A program made the position numbers and the translations under genes. Source: Nemania diffusa (Eukaryota; Ascomycota; Sordariomycetes; Xylariales; Xylariaceae). From it: a stretch of 64,000 nt of DNA. The number at the start of each line of letters is the position of its first letter. The stretch's first letter is position 1. Below are positions 1 to 11,439 of this stretch, piece by piece. The notes under the pieces are model-generated. The model searched no databases and was not told the origin of the DNA. It was given only the letters and a program-made list of their open reading frames with translations. Where the stretch lies: the NCBI GenBank assembly GCA_038501195.1, contig JBBPUQ010000006.1:2418001-2482000 (forward strand). The letters run 5' to 3'.

Positions 1-230
1 TGCGTGCCCTTCGCCTTGGGAGACCTCGGCCCAGATGGGAGCCCCGTCTCCATACCCCCAGACGGCGCTGCTACGCTGGTCGTTTTCCAACCGCTGAGGC
101 TGGTGACATACTGCAGTTATGCAACACCCGTGCAGAGGAAGCGCAGTCAAGACATACTAAACCGTATGAAAACTGGCATCGGGGTCAGGTCGGCTACTCC
201 ATGGGAAGACCAAGCAACCTAGCACGTAAG
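1..230 (+). other. Possible 3' fragment of a gene cut by the left edge
   Basis: The first ~230 bases are GC-richer than the AT-rich DNA that follows, and at least two + frames are open from the edge to about 230. That would fit the last exon of a gene lying to the left. No domain is recognisable and the two frames cannot be told apart, so no product is proposed. It could equally be chance. Confidence 0.15.
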
Positions 231-1848
231 GCTTGAACCCTGCTACGGCATTGCTGCCTACCCTCTGAGATCGCCACTCTAATACCACACAATCTTGTTG
301 AACAAGACTCTTTTGGCCAATTTGCCAAGGGGACAGGGTCCCCTCACACTTACACTCGCTAGCGAATCGATTATTTAGAGGATCGTGCTGTACAATGCGC
401 TTTCTTGATGGACACATACGCAGTCTATCGTTCCTATTATTTTTCCATGCCATTATCCTTCGAGACAAAATGATAGTCAATGCTCGTGGTAAATATATAT
501 ATATATATATATTTAATTATTCTTTCGAAATAATCGACCAGGTTAAATAAGGACTTGTTCGGTCGTAGATCACACTGACCAAAGAATAATACAAAGGACC
601 TTAATAATGCCGAAAGCAATGATACGGTATTTTACCTTCTTTCGGTCCTAGTTTGCGATGTCTTCCTAGGCGATAATGTATCTTGGATAATCCCACGTGA
701 TGGAGAGTTCGGCAGACACAGGTATAAGTATACATCCCGGCGGCCATTTTTTAATATCCTACTATATATTTTCAAGTGGACCGTAAGCCTAATCAAGCAA
801 ATAGAACGAGGAACGGGAGCTAGTTAAGCGCGGGGGACTTCCGGGGCAGGGCGGAGCGGAACACACCCTCCTAGTACTACCCGTCTAAAATCGAAAAATC
901 AATATACCTAGGTGCTTACAGCAATTACAATAATATCGGAAACACTACCTACTACTATGTACCCAGATGCTACCCATAGTACTAATTCCATCTGTTAAAA
1001 CAAGCTGTTATTAAGTAGTATATAATCTTAAACCATACATTGAGACCTATATTTTAGTAGCAGTGCTCGCTAACGGTCTGTACTCAGTGGAGACTTCCAG
1101 ATTAGGTTTACCGTTCTCTCTAAATAGCGTCACCTATCATGAGCCGAGGCGAAATAGCGCTGTAAGGAACTGAACCTAACACGACATATGCCCCACCCAC
1201 CAGGTTGGTATGACATCGCCCACAATCAGCGAACAAAACGTTCAATTAACCTCTTTTAGTGTCAACATCTCGCAAACTAAACCTAGAGCAGTTTGTTCTT
1301 TCTTAGGTAGAATGACCCATCCTCCCGTAAGAAACTCGAATATTCAAGATAATCTACCTAGTTTCTAGTCTTGATCCACAACATCCATTCTAACGCTCAA
1401 TCTTGTTGATCACATGAAATTCTATTTGGATGGTTTAGCTTATGGCGATCATCCCTATACCGTAGTCTGCAGGTCTACATATGCACGCCATTAGTGTCGG
1501 CAACTACACCATCAAGAGGGGTTTTATAGGTATATTACCTGATTTCACATGGAGAACGTATAGGGTTTCGTTGGTCTAGCTCTGGCCCTCGAGACTCTTC
1601 TAATATTCAGAGCATATCACCGTGACCCTTGCTTCGCATTAGTACTTATATACTATCCCTAGTTGTTTGACCCAACACCTGCATCTCCTAGGAACCGAAA
1701 ATATTGATATACGACTATATTATAAGCCGCTAGATAGTGCCTATCCTACTTGATATTATACTATCTGGTCTATATTAAGGCGATTTACCTATCTAGAGAC
1801 TTCGTTCTCATTCCCAATCCACTTCCTCGCTTTCTTGTTCCTTTCAGG
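231..1848. other. AT-rich intergenic region upstream of the P450
   Basis: I see no convincing gene here. The DNA is AT-rich with stops in all frames. It holds a (TA)n microsatellite near 490-511 and presumably the P450 promoter at its right end. Confidence 0.6.
490..511. repeat. (TA)n microsatellite
   Basis: An uninterrupted run of about ten TA dinucleotides, directly visible in AT-rich intergenic DNA. Confidence 0.85.
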
Positions 1849-3644
1849 ATGGGTGTAGCGACCCAGATCTTCGGCCTCCGCAGCCTTACATTTGCGGCTA
1901 CGGTTGAGTCTTTGGTCGTTGTTAGATTCTATCCGAATCTCTTTCCTACTGTTTTCAACTTGGGTGTTCGTCTAGAAGCGCCATTTTTTGTCTTCCTCGC
2001 CAACTATGGCTTTGCTCTCTTGCTCTGGGTTTTTATTTACCCTAAACTCTTTAGCCCGTTGAAGCATATGGTTGGGCCAAGAGTAAGTCGAAAGCTATGT
2101 ATAGAGGCTGTTTGGGGACAGACGGAATGCTCACGGAGATTATTTAGAACTTCATCAGTGCCGCTCAACGAAGTCTAGTCGTGATTGATAGGCCTCCAGG
2201 TGCTCTATTTATTGATCTTATTAAGAAGTACCCAGGTCAAGATATGATCAATCTGAGCGCTTTCGATCAACAAATATTGGTTACTACACCGCGAGTACTA
2301 GCTGATCTGCTCGTTCACAAAGCCTACGACTTTACGAAACCCCAGAGGGTTACCTCAATTCTCCAGATGATCCTCGGTGATGGGCTTGTGATGGTTGAGG
2401 GTGACCAGCATAAACTCTTGCGCAAGCACTCCGTTCCAGCCTTCAACTTCCGCCACATCAAGGAGCTGTACCCTATGATGTGGGAAAAGTCTGTTCTTAT
2501 GTGTGACAAGCTCGAAAAAGCTCTCGAGGCCGGGGAGGGCAGGAATGATAGAATCACTGACATCTCAAGCTGGATGAGTAGGGTCACCCTAGATATAATC
2601 GGGGTAGCAGGTGTAGGTCGAGAATTCGGCACGTTGAACGAAGTCGAGGATCCGCTTCTCGATATTTACCTAAAGATCCTTCAACCCACACCTGAAAACC
2701 TCATATTCGCTATGGGAGCAATTCTGTTCGGAGTGCGCTTCATGAGCTTCCTTCCCTGGAAGATCCCCAGCATGTTCAAAGACTTGACTGATGAGCTTCG
2801 TGATATCTGCATGTCCATTGTTCAAGAAAGGAAGAACGCCATTTTCAATTCGAAAGACGACCACTTTGACCTCTTGTCGCTACTCATTAAGTCGGGCAAC
2901 TTTTCCGATACACAGCTGAGGGACCAGATGTTGACTTTCTTGGCTGCTGGGTATGCTTCCCCTTTTATAGCTCATTCAGTTACGTTTCGCCCTATAATAT
3001 CATTATACTAATTACACTCTGTCTTAACTAGACACGAAACCACGTCGGCTACTCTTGGTTGGTCATGCTATATCCTTGCCAAGGATCAAAAGCTCCAGGA
3101 CACAATTCGCGAAGAGGTCCGTCAGGCACTACCGAGGGGCCTGGACATCACGAGGTCTACCGATCTGGCCAGCATTCTTGAGTCCTTGCCCTATCTCAAC
3201 GGCCTCATGAACGAGTCACTGCGTCTCTATCCCACCGTTCCCATGACAATGCGGGTAGCCATCCGCGACACAAGCCTAGGTGGTCAGGTCATTCCCAAGG
3301 GGGTGGCCGTGGTCATCCCCGTGTGGCCGATGAACCGCTCGCCCGAACTCTGGGGCCCTGAGGCGGACGAGTGCCGGCCCGAGCGCTGGATCACGTCCGG
3401 CAAGCCGAACTCGCACGGCGGCGCCAACAGCAACTACGACTTCTTAACTTTCCTCTCAGGGCCACGGAGCTGTATCGGGCAGGGCTTCGCCCGCGCGGAG
3501 ATGCGATGTCTTCTCGCCTGTATGATTAATGCCTTCTCTTGGGAATTGGCCACGGACGAGGAGAAGATCCCCAGCGGCGCTATTGCCGTTAAGCCGGCAA
3601 ATGGCATGTCTCTCAAGTTAAAACCGCTGAGTAATATTACATGA
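1849..3644 (+). CDS. Cytochrome P450 monooxygenase (E-class, microsomal type)
   Basis: A haem-thiolate monooxygenase, expected to sit in the ER membrane and use a CPR reductase; the substrate is unknown. Exons as I read them are 1849-2082, 2148-2950 and 3032-3644, giving 549 aa, a normal fungal P450 length. Intron 1 (GTAAGT...TTTAG, 65 nt) and intron 2 (GTATGC...CTAG, 81 nt) are the choices that keep phase. The hydrophobic N-terminus is followed by a GPR turn. The I-helix AGHETT motif is at about residues 345-350, split by intron 2. The K-helix ExxR is E407/R410, then a PERW motif, and the haem-binding FxxGxRxCxG spans about 486-495 with the ligand Cys at about 493. All key residues are present, so the gene looks intact. 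The start is the ATG at 1849 because the frame upstream adds only low-quality sequence. The CYP family is not assigned. A methyltransferase and a Zn2Cys6 regulator downstream suggest specialised metabolism (inference). Confidence 0.93.
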
Positions 3645-6600
3645 TGGCGTTTTTAGTCTGATGAGAAGAACACTTTCTATTATCTCGGTATCAAAGCAAC
3701 TTGTGGTAAAGGCAAGGCCGGAAGCCTAGTTCCATTATATGCTTATCACTTGGGCGATATGTATCCATAATATTCATTGGATATATCATGTAGCTATGCG
3801 TGAAAGTAGGGGTGACACGCTCGCGACTGTTGAAACATACTCTGACGCACGAGCTTTTTGTAGCCCTTCGTTGCTGAAGTTATAATGAATATGAAAAATG
3901 GAAGTTCATCTGTCATTTGCAATACAAAAGTTTAAGTAATGTAATAATAAATATCTTTTCGCGTATTTGCATGATATGAGGCTCGTAGCTACCCAACATA
4001 GAGAGTCCGAGAAACAAAAAAATGGCTACTCGCTGAGTATTACTATTATAGTATAGAGACTAGTGTAGCTCTATATTAGGAGATAAAGCAGCCAGACCCT
4101 ATAAGGTGCACATATCTACAATTTTGGCTTATATATAGGACCTCTAGTCTCCCTTAGGTGCTTAGAGGGCCAGGAATCAAGGAATTTATCTATTGAGTCC
4201 TATCTACACCCCTTCTACACCCTTCTTCCTAGCTGCTATAGGTATATTATTTCTGATATTATGGAGTTTCAGTGTATTTCTTAATGGAAGCAGCGCGAAT
4301 TGGTACTCTGAGAATAAAGTTATAAGTAACCAGCATGGTACGTCTTTCGTGTGGAAGTTGATATTCATGGAGCCTTAGTGCTCTGCAACTTGATTAAGAT
4401 AGTCGGAACTAATTATAGTAAAAGAAAGAAACGATGAGTATCAGTTTTGGTTATTCTTGTACCGACGTCGAAGGCATAATAACTAAGAAATTAGAAGCGC
4501 AAATATGAAATATGAGTGAATGAGCGAGATATGTATATGCCGTAAGCTAGGGTATAAGAGGCACTTTAATATTTATTGTTATTAGAGAAAGGGGATGAAT
4601 CGTGGAAGATGCATTATAAGATTTCCATACCATTGTGTTACCCAACAGGCAAAATTTCGCAACGAACCCCGTATATGCCGCTAGGCTATTAGTTTGAGAG
4701 CACAATATCGCAAAACTAACAACTTCACAACGTTCCTAGGGACAAAATCTAGCATGACAATATAATTTTAATAGAAGGTGTGGTGATGCTAGTATACAGG
4801 CCTTGACAAACCTTCCTTGGCCCTATTTTATAATGACGATAGTGGCTTGTTTCTGTCCAACGCTCCTCTACAACTGCTTCTATAGTTTCGGAGAAATGAT
4901 AGAGAATTATTCAAGCGATTAAAGTGCTAAAGTTGGCATAATGAGCTAGTAAGTCGATGATTATAAAGTTAGTTGCTGCTAACATAATAATACGCAGGTA
5001 AAGCCTCTGGGGTTGCAAGTGGAGGCGTCTAGGCCATGCAGGATTACCCCTTGAAGTCTTTTGAATGTACACTAGATAGTTAGTTAGCAGACTAAGTACC
5101 AAATAGACACTCCAATATGGCAAGATTCTGAAATTAAGTTGCCTATTAGTTGCCTATATACCTCGCCCACGGTTATCTCAGATTAGGCCTCGATCCTTAG
5201 CCGAAAGTAATATAGATTGTAACCTCCAACCTGTTAATCTAGAGCAGGCGTTGGTTGATTATCCTGTAAATAGGGTATATAGCTTACCACTTGCCTATGA
5301 TTTGGTTGCCTACTTGCAGATTGCGATCCAAGAAAAGGGAAGAACCCCCCCTCCTTTTTCCCAATTTGCTACAAAAGGAGAAAGAAAAAAAGGAAAAAAG
5401 CATGAGCAAAAGAACAACGAGAGCCAAATAGGGAAGTACTACACTTTTCTATGTAACAAGAAGAACTGCCGTAGTTACAGCACAGACCCCGACTTATCAC
5501 TGAGCGAAGATTCATTGATGCTAGTCAGGGTAGCACGACATGAATGCATGTATGCGTAAGGTATCTTGATGGAATAATACGGAAGCCTCATTTATTCACG
5601 CAACTACAATGCTAACCCCCCTGTAAAAGGTTCAAGTTGAAGTAAACGTGCTAGGTAAGCCTCTGCAAGCCTCTCGGGACTTGCTATAAAAAGGGTTTTC
5701 CGTACAAGTAACTAGCAAACAGAAGCGAAAAAAATACCTTTTTAGCAGTTGACTAAAGCTCAGCGTAGCAAATAGTACCTTAGGAGGGTCCCTTTTACTA
5801 GGCCTCACTTGCGTACTAACCATTGGTATTTGATAGTCCGACATCTCAATTTGTAGCACTAAGCTACATATGCACACCGCAAGTTGTTATCACAATCTAG
5901 ACTATGTACTAAATATTTTAAGTGTCAATGAATCGAGCGGTTCGAGCAAATAGAACCATATAGAAGGGATATTTGAAGTAGTCAAGAATAAATTCATTAC
6001 GTACACATCCGTCTAGAACTCGCAAATAACACCTTCTAGATTTTGATTCTTTATCTAAGAACCACCTAGTCTCCAGTGAGTAATGCATGCCCCTATTATC
6101 GAGTTTACACCAGCCAACCACCTGTTACCCCAGACAAGTGCAGAGGCGCCTGTACGGCTGAAAACTTTCCAGAAGCGGAAGTCTTGATCCCATCTGTCAG
6201 TTCTTAGCTGCTTCCTGTTTCTCCATTGAGTGTGTTTATAATAGTTGTGTCTCCATATATATATGCATGCCGATACGAAAGACCCAATCAATAAGCCTGT
6301 CCATGAATAGCCACACAGACTATTTGCAATCCACATCGGCATGAATTATGCAGGAATACTCATTGCTCCGCAATCGCTAGCACGCTGAATACGCATCTCG
6401 CCGGCATCATCGCCACCGTTTCAGTGGTATCTACAAGGAAAGAAGCCTGATCTAATGCAGGCGGATGGTGGGTTTGAAAGGACTGGCTAGCATACGAGCT
6501 ACAGCTAATCCTTAAGTGTAAATCTTTTCCGCTAAGATATGCATTAACGCAGATTAAGACGTGAAAGCAACCGTGTATTTGCGTCTAATGGACACGGCTA

Positions 6601-6793
6601 TTCGGCAAAAAGATGGGTTCGCAGGGACAGTATATAAAGCCCCGTGTATAGTAGATTAGCAGTGTCTTCGATTTAGAAAGCTAACTACCTTACATACTGA
6701 ATTCTAAATATCATTAGTTTTCTAGTCTTTAAGCTTTTGCCTCCCGTTATACAAGTTGTTTAAGAATAGAAAGTAACGTCTAACTTTGTCAAG
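3645..6793. other. AT-rich gene-poor stretch between P450 and methyltransferase
   Basis: About 3.1 kb of AT-rich DNA with only short, low-quality open frames, such as one on - at 6055-6342 rich in hydrophobic residues without a recognisable family. No convincing gene, RNA or mobile element was identified. The last ~150 bp before 6794 include a TATATAA-like sequence near 6631 that may serve the methyltransferase. Confidence 0.55.
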
Positions 6794-7942
6794 ATGCTTA
6801 CTACCAACAATACCGATTCTATCTACATCCTCAATGCCGGATCTGCACAGTCGGAGCATGATCGGCTGAACTCGCAGCATCATCTTTTCAACAACATAAT
6901 GCAGAACGATCTACTCCCTCCACAGATTTCAAAATCACTTTCTAACCTGGCAACGCCTCCTAAAATCTTGGAAATCGCGACTGGGACGGCGGTATGGTTG
7001 ACCGAGATCGCCAAGACACTGTCTCCTGAAGCAGAACTTGTTGGCTTGGATTTTGATACCTCCAAATTCCCATCTCCCTCTTCCCTAGCCCCTAACATCA
7101 CACTGAGACAAGCCAACATGTTCGAGCCATTCCCTAGCGATCTTCTCGGCAGATTTGATGTTGTGAACGTACGGTTGATCATATACGCCTTAAAGGAAGG
7201 TTACGGAACCAATCTAGTAAAGAATCTAATGACACTCCTCAAGCCCGGAGGCTACATATCATGGGCTGAGACTGGTCCGGGTATGTATCAAACTCCTCAT
7301 GTTCAATCTGCTAGATTTTCTCCTTGATTTTGCGTTCTAGTCTAACCTCGTGGCAGTAAGTTCTCGTGGAATAGAGAAGAAGACGTAAACTCCGATATCT
7401 AAAGGACGTCGAACCCCAATCCCAGATGTCATGCTTACACATTACAGCTCTTCACGTCCGTCAATCCACCTAGTCTAGCTTGGTTTAAGTTTCAGGACCT
7501 GAACTGGAAATTTGCAAAGAAAGTCGGGAGAGATCTGAAGTGCGTCATCCTGTCAATTTCCCTATTCATACGAATTAATGAGTTGCACTGTCTTCTTAAA
7601 CTAGATGATAGGGTTTCAAGCTAACAGAAGATTAGTGTGCCTATCGGTATGATACACTACCTCAGGGAGGCTGGATGTGTGGAGTGTGACGACAGAGCCT
7701 ACCCTGGTAATGCACAGCTATACACGGCTAATGGGAAGGACTGGATATCGCGAATGAATTCCCATGCCAATACATTTACTGCGCAAACAATTCGGGGAAT
7801 TGTCAGTCTAGGTGGTGTTGAGGGTATGACCACAGAAGAGGAGGCAGATGAGCTGATTGCATTGCTTGATAAAGAAATCCCAGGTCGGCAAATCAGTCAT
7901 CTGTTCGTGAGGGCGTGGGGAAAGAAACCAACGGCATCTTGA
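6794..7942 (+). CDS. LaeA/UMTA-like class I SAM-dependent methyltransferase
   Basis: Exons read as 6794-7280, 7357-7384, 7426-7539 and 7636-7942, giving 311 aa; all phases agree and the stop is TGA at 7940. The fold is a class I SAM methyltransferase. Motif I (KILEIATGTAVW, about 57-68) is followed by the acidic VGLDFD segment (about 83-88), a DVVNVRL motif IV-like strand and the LLKPGGY motif. The C-terminal exon carries PIGMIHYLREAG, typical of the fungal LaeA/TAM domain group. In motif I the usual GTG is GTA, so a small residue replaces the third glycine; SAM binding may be weakened. Exon 2 is only 28 nt and intron 2 only 41 nt, so the central splicing deserves checking. Substrate unknown. 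It lies between a P450 and a Zn2Cys6 factor, so it may tailor a small molecule or act as a LaeA-type regulator (inference). Confidence 0.82.
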
Positions 7943-8395
7943 GTAGCGATTCAACTGAGTTTGGAGTTACGCTGAACTTTCAGGGATAACATGAGTATCA
8001 ATCCAGATGTATCTAGTTCTTAAACCAAATGACTTACACCCAAGACGTTTAGTACCGCGACATTCTTCTTCATGGCAAATGCCCTCAGTTGAGTATCTAA
8101 TTTTCTCATTTTCCATACACACTTTCTGAACTTCTGATCTTATAGTTCTTATATGCTTATTATTGAAAAAAGGGGGATGGATGTTTAAAAATAGCCCCTG
8201 AAAGGTCCCACTGCCCCGCATTCAAGTCTCCCGTCGAATCATGAATGCGCCGCCGATTGCTCCGTAGAATGCTCCGTCGATTGCTCCGTCGATTCCCCGT
8301 TGACACTCCCTATCACTATCCTTATGTATTTTACTGTTGGCCAAGATTCGGCTCTCGAACTTTAGAAACGTGATATAAATGTCACCTAAAAAAAC
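7943..8395. other. Intergenic region upstream of the transcription factor
   Basis: Short spacer holding the methyltransferase 3' end and the transcription-factor promoter. It contains an imperfect 12-bp tandem repeat (8255-8300). I see no gene. Confidence 0.6.
8255..8300 (+). repeat. Imperfect 12-bp tandem repeat (GATTGCTCCGTC-like)
   Basis: About four imperfect tandem copies of a unit close to GATTGCTCCGTC, ending roughly 95 bp before the start codon of the Zn2Cys6 factor. Its position makes a regulatory role possible, but none is shown by the sequence. Confidence 0.6.
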
Positions 8396-11261
8396 ATGGC
8401 ATCCAGTCAACCACCCGCGGACTCACCGGGGCAGATAGCTGTCCCTCGCCAACCCGATGCAGCCACGGCAAAGGTGCCGCGCGACCGCCGGCGGGAAAAG
8501 CCCTTTTTGTCGTGTGTATTTTGCAGGAGTCGCAAGTATATCATTCGCTATTATCCTTCTCTTCCTCCGGTTTTTTATGCAGTGTTAAGTGCGACTCCAG
8601 TTAGGGCTGACCTTTTCAAAGGGTACGATGCGACCGCCAATTACCATGTAAGACGTGCTCGAGCAGGGGCATCGCCTTGTCCTGCACCTATAGGTCTGCG
8701 GGGCCACGGCAAAGTAAGGTCAGCGTTGGTGATCGTATCCAGCAGCTGGAGACGCTCGTGCGCGCTCTCGTCCCCTCACAGCAGACGCCACAAAGCTCAG
8801 CAGCGCATCCACATGAACCAGCCACAAATGTTTCTTCTCCCCAGAGCCTGAACACTCCGTCATCACGGAGTCCACCGGCAAGAGTTGATGAGGAGGTGCT
8901 GGCATCGGTCCCAGGCCAACCTTCCCCGGCACCCTCGCAGCCCGGGAGTATTCGCCGCAATGCACACGGCGCCTGCTATGTCAACAGCGTTCACTGGACT
9001 GCGGTTCTCGACAGCATATCAGAGCTCAAGGACCACTACGAAGAAGAAGAGGAAGCTAGGTTGCTCGCTGCTAACGACCATGTGCGGCCCCAAAACCCTG
9101 GTCCTCGTCTGCTATATGAGCCCGTACAGGCTACCAGAGCCGATATCCTCGCCTCGATCCCGCCTCGGCCAGCCGTAGACCGCATTGTCGCGCGGTATTT
9201 TAATGCGGAAGGCCTTGTACCCGATATTCTTCACACTGGCCATTTTCTGGGACAGGTCAGTTGTTTATCACGTGTTATGCTTCGTTTCGGCCATCTTGAT
9301 CCTCTGAATGTAGACGCTAAACGCCAGACGTGCGCGTTCTCATTCCCCATCTAGAATCTATGCAACTCCTTTTCCATGTCCTTCCCTACTGCCCCAATTG
9401 CTCAATTAGCTGACAGTTAGGATCACCCTTTTCATTCGCAGTACGAGCGCTTCTGGCAAGATCCAGCTGCGGTATCCCTAATTTGGATCGGTCTCTTATT
9501 CAGCGTCATGTGTCTTTCGACAATATACCAAAATGCGACTGAAGACCCGTCAAATCCAGAAAGCGCAGCGCGCGTGCAGACGTTTCGAGAACATACTGTT
9601 AACTGTCTAGTTCTCGGGCAGTATACTAGAGGCGAAGACTACGTTCTCGAAACCATGATCAACTATCTCATTAGTGAAATGATATTGATCAAGGAGGCCG
9701 AGGTTGGTATCTGGCTCGTAGAAGGCATGGTTGTGCAGCTTGCCTTGAGTCTGGGCTACCATCGAGACGCGAAGAATTTTCCCAACATTTCCCCGTTTGC
9801 TGGCGAAATGCGACGCCGGGTTTGGGCTACGATAGTTCAGATAGACCTACGTCTCTCCAACCAGATGACACTTCCACGCCTCCTTAAGCTGCAGCAACAT
9901 GATACAGCCGAGCCATGGAACCTTCTAGACTCAGATTTTGATGAGTTCACTACCGAGCTACCCCCTGCACGCCCCGAGACTGAGGTTACACCCGTGCTTT
10001 ACAGTCTGGCGAAAGGTAGGATAGACAAGATGAGTGGGATGATTAGTGACTTCATCAACACCACTGAAGATCTCCCCTACTCAGAAATCCTAGAGCTCGA
10101 TCGGAAATTGCAAGAATCCGAGGCTTCTCTGCCGCCCATTTTCCGTTGGCAACCTCTCCACCAGTCGTTCATGGTGTTGCCCAAGATTGTCATGTACCGC
10201 ATATTGCTCCAGCTAGCTATACAGCGGTCAATCACCTGGCTTCACCGGAAGTACCTCGCGCCGTCCTACTCTGAAGCGCAGTATAAGTATTCGCGAAATG
10301 CCTGTGTCCAAGCCGCCGTCAAGATCCTTGAGTTTCAACTAATAGTGGACGAAGAGACGAAGCGAGATGGGCTTCTGTCTCCTGTAAGGTGGATGTTTAC
10401 GACAACACGGCCGCAGTCCGTGTTTCTGCTTGGCATAAGCATCCTCTGCTATTATGTACAGCTTATCAAGAACCGACCAGATCTCTCCCTGGACCAGGAA
10501 AGAAACGACATCGTTTATATTCTGCTTCACAATACATACCCCCTTTGGGTTCGCTCAAGCGCCACCTCTGGGGGAGCTAGACGGGCGGTTGAGCATTTAA
10601 GACTCCAGCTAGGACTAAAGAAACAGGAAGAACGCGATGATTCTCGCACTCCTACAACTATAGTCGGCTCCTCTACATCCGCTACGCTCCAGGGTAATTC
10701 CCTATCACTTGACCAGTTTAGCTGGGACACCTATGAAGGTAATTAAATTAGCTAATCATGACGAAAGTCGCGTCCCCTTTTCTTCCTCGTACATTCTTAG
10801 GTATTTGTTCAATGTTATCGCTCCTTTTGAATACTAACCCCTCTTAGACTATATCAGCGACTTTCCAACGACATGCGAGTTCTCCGTTGGATTGGGGGAC
10901 CTGGATACATCCGGATCATCTTCCGCTATGGGCGCATCGATGGTAGGTTTGGTTTCGCAAACACTGCCGAATTGGATAGGTAGATAAATAATGCAACTAT
11001 CGAGTTCCCTTGCCATGTTTTATCCTAGCTCTTTCTGTGTAGATACAGATAGTGATGGATCCGTTTGAAAGAAGGTTTAGCAATCTTGTAATATTAGACA
11101 TAAGCTTGATATTAGGGCGGCTGAATAGGCTGTTCGACTACACCCACACAGCGATACACCGTGCGTGGCGTCCACAGCCGCGATGCACGGATATTTGGGA
11201 TAGACCTACAATGGGTCTTGACGATGCGGCTCAGTACACCAAATTTGGGCTCAAGAAATGA
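8396..11261 (+). CDS. Zn(II)2Cys6 fungal transcription factor
   Basis: Nuclear DNA-binding regulator. Exons read as 8396-8535, 8622-9255, 9442-10738, 10848-10942 and 11043-11261, giving 794 aa. If the last intron is not used, translation stops at 10987 (736 aa). The binuclear zinc cluster is C-x2-C-x6-C-x5-C-x2-C-x8-C with Cys at 40, 43, 50, 56, 59 and 68. Intron 1 falls inside the cluster, right after the third basic residue pair, and splicing it restores the spacing exactly. A coiled-coil linker (VGDRIQQLETLV) follows, then a YVNSVHW segment and the fungal-specific middle homology domain (about 250-560, beginning around YERFWQDP). It could be the pathway regulator of the neighbouring P450 and methyltransferase, all on the same strand (inference). 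The C-terminus is the weakest part of the model. Confidence 0.9.
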
Positions 11262-11439
11262 ATGATGTGCTCGATGCGATTCCGTGCCCACGATTTATGT
11301 AGATAGAGAAAAGTGTAACTGCATCCTCCCGCCCCTCCTGGCAAGCTCCATACGCCAAACCTCGTCATGAAAATGACCTAGACAAGTCCGTAGCCAGATG
11401 GCATTTTCTATTTCTTCATTGCAATGTGATTTCGGGTAC

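Noticed and set aside
6055..6342. 95-codon - frame with hydrophobic segments
   Set aside because: No family, no splice partner, and flanking DNA is AT-rich and stop-dense; hydrophobicity alone is not evidence.
3645..6793. RIP-mutated transposon
   Set aside because: AT-rich composition is compatible, but I saw no recognisable transposase, reverse transcriptase or terminal repeats, and a RIP index cannot be computed by eye.
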